Shown here in pieces: positions 13,282 through 13,917 of a DNA stretch of 13,917 bases. The notes beneath the pieces are model-generated. The model searched no databases. It was not told the DNA's origin and saw only the letters and a program-made list of their open reading frames with translations. Each line of letters begins with the position of its first letter. The first letter of the stretch is position 1. Both the position numbers and the translations under genes were made by a program. This DNA comes from Sulfurovum sp. (GTDB lineage Bacteria > Campylobacterota > Campylobacteria > Campylobacterales > Sulfurovaceae): contig JAPHUJ010000272.1 of the NCBI GenBank assembly GCA_026193735.1, positions 1 to 13,917 of the forward strand. Reading direction: 5' to 3'.

Positions 13282-13917
13282 GTGAAAAGAGTTGTAGTAA
13301 CAGGTTTGGGGATGATAAATGCCCTAGGACTAGATAAAGAAAGCGCATTTTCTGCGATAATAGATGGAAAATGTGGTATTAGAAATATTGAATCATTTGA
13401 TACAGAAAATCATGCTGTTAATATCGCCGGTGAAATACCAGACTTTGATCCGCTTACTGTGCTTGACGCAAAAGAGGCGAAGAAAGCAGATAGATTTATA
13501 CAGCTTGGCCTCAAAGCTGCTGCCGAAGCTATGAAGGATGCAAACCTTCCAGAAGATGCAGATATGGAAAGATTTGGTGTGGCATCTGCTTCAGGTATAG
13601 GTGGATTGCCAAATATTGAAAAGAACTCAGTGGTATGCGAAAATAAAGGGCCAAGAAGAATTTCTCCATTCTTCATTCCTTCTTCTCTTGTCAATATGCT
13701 TGGTGGATTTATCTCTATTTATCAAGGACTTAAAGGTCCAAACCTTTCCTCTGTAACAGCTTGTGCTGCCGGTACGCATGCTATTGGTGAAGCTGCAAAG
13801 TCTATTATGGTGGGAACTGCAGATAAAATGTTGGTGATCGGGGCTGAGTCAGCGATATGTCCGGTAGGTATCGGTGGATTTGCTGCGATGAAAGCACTTT
13901 CTACTCGCAATGAAGAT
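13282..13917 (+). CDS. fabF: 3-oxoacyl-[acyl-carrier-protein] synthase II, N-terminal part (runs off the window)
   Basis: FabF is the condensing enzyme that elongates acyl-ACP with malonyl-ACP. The first 212 codons are present and remain open to the window edge. The start is GTG 13282 with TAGGAG at 13271-13276; the protein begins with KRVVVTGLGMINALG, the usual KAS II opening. The active-site cysteine is C161 in SVTACAAGTHAIGEA, and GVASASGIGG and RRISPFFIPSSLVNM match the family. The two catalytic histidines lie beyond the window. Together with acpP it restores the fatty-acid gene order interrupted after fabG. Confidence 0.96.
   Translation, partial: MKRVVVTGLGMINALGLDKESAFSAIIDGKCGIRNIESFDTENHAVNIAGEIPDFDPLTVLDAKEAKKADRFIQLGLKAAAEAMKDANLPEDADMERFGVASASGIGGLPNIEKNSVVCENKGPRRISPFFIPSSLVNMLGGFISIYQGLKGPNLSSVTACAAGTHAIGEAAKSIMVGTADKMLVIGAESAICPVGIGGFAAMKALSTRNED

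Noticed and set aside
13410..13910. Two minus-strand open frames opposite fabF
   Set aside because: They are shadows of the fabF reading frame, which shows clear KAS II motifs through the whole stretch to the window edge.

Overview
The window looks like a chromosomal segment of a Campylobacterota bacterium, probably of the Sulfurovum/Sulfurimonas type. It is AT-rich with dense genes, short spacers, several TTG/GTG starts and AAGGA-type ribosome binding sites. The MurD, MraY, GpmI, FabG, AcpP and FabF sequences read as members of that phylum. Genus level is an inference, because no database search was possible.

Left flank (1-4200), housekeeping: murD (cut by the window edge) and mraY run leftward. 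Across a divergent spacer holding a strongly folded candidate RNA leader, gpmI, a 112-aa unknown protein and fabG run rightward. Right flank (12,900 to end), housekeeping: acpP and the start of fabF. From memory, fabG, acpP and fabF lie close together in Campylobacter, so about 8.7 kb of accessory genes here separate fabG from acpP.

Accessory block (4230-12,765): a leftward COG2426-type membrane protein; two tandem OmpR-family response regulator/histidine kinase pairs (RR1-HK1 and RR2-HK2); a small exported CXXCH haem protein overlapping the end of HK2; a DUF2202 ferritin-like lipoprotein; a dedicated TonB; and a 687-aa TonB-dependent receptor. The receptor carries the CxxxM (C95, M99) and HxM (H297, M299) pattern of the OprC/NosA copper receptors. 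The simplest reading is a copper-acquisition module with its own signalling.

The most interesting signal is regulatory. Two copies of a TTAAC/TTCAC-like pentamer, spaced exactly 11 bp start to start, occur at five places: before RR2, before DUF2202, twice between DUF2202 and tonB, and before the receptor. In four of the five, a -10-like hexamer starts 15 bp after the start of the second copy; in the fifth it is 18 bp. This is the layout of PhoB/OmpR-type activator sites and predicts one autoregulated regulon, most likely of RR2. One of the sites faces no gene but a hairpin ending in five T's, so it may drive a small RNA of about 75-80 nt.

Further regulatory structure: a 27-codon leader ORF overlaps the RR2 start by ATGA; a perfect 9-bp hairpin covers the HK1 ribosome binding site; a 22-bp palindrome lies between the divergent COG2426 gene and RR1; and a GC-rich hairpin sits between acpP and fabF. 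No tRNA, rRNA, insertion sequence, integrase or CRISPR array was seen. No stretch above 300 bp lacks a gene.
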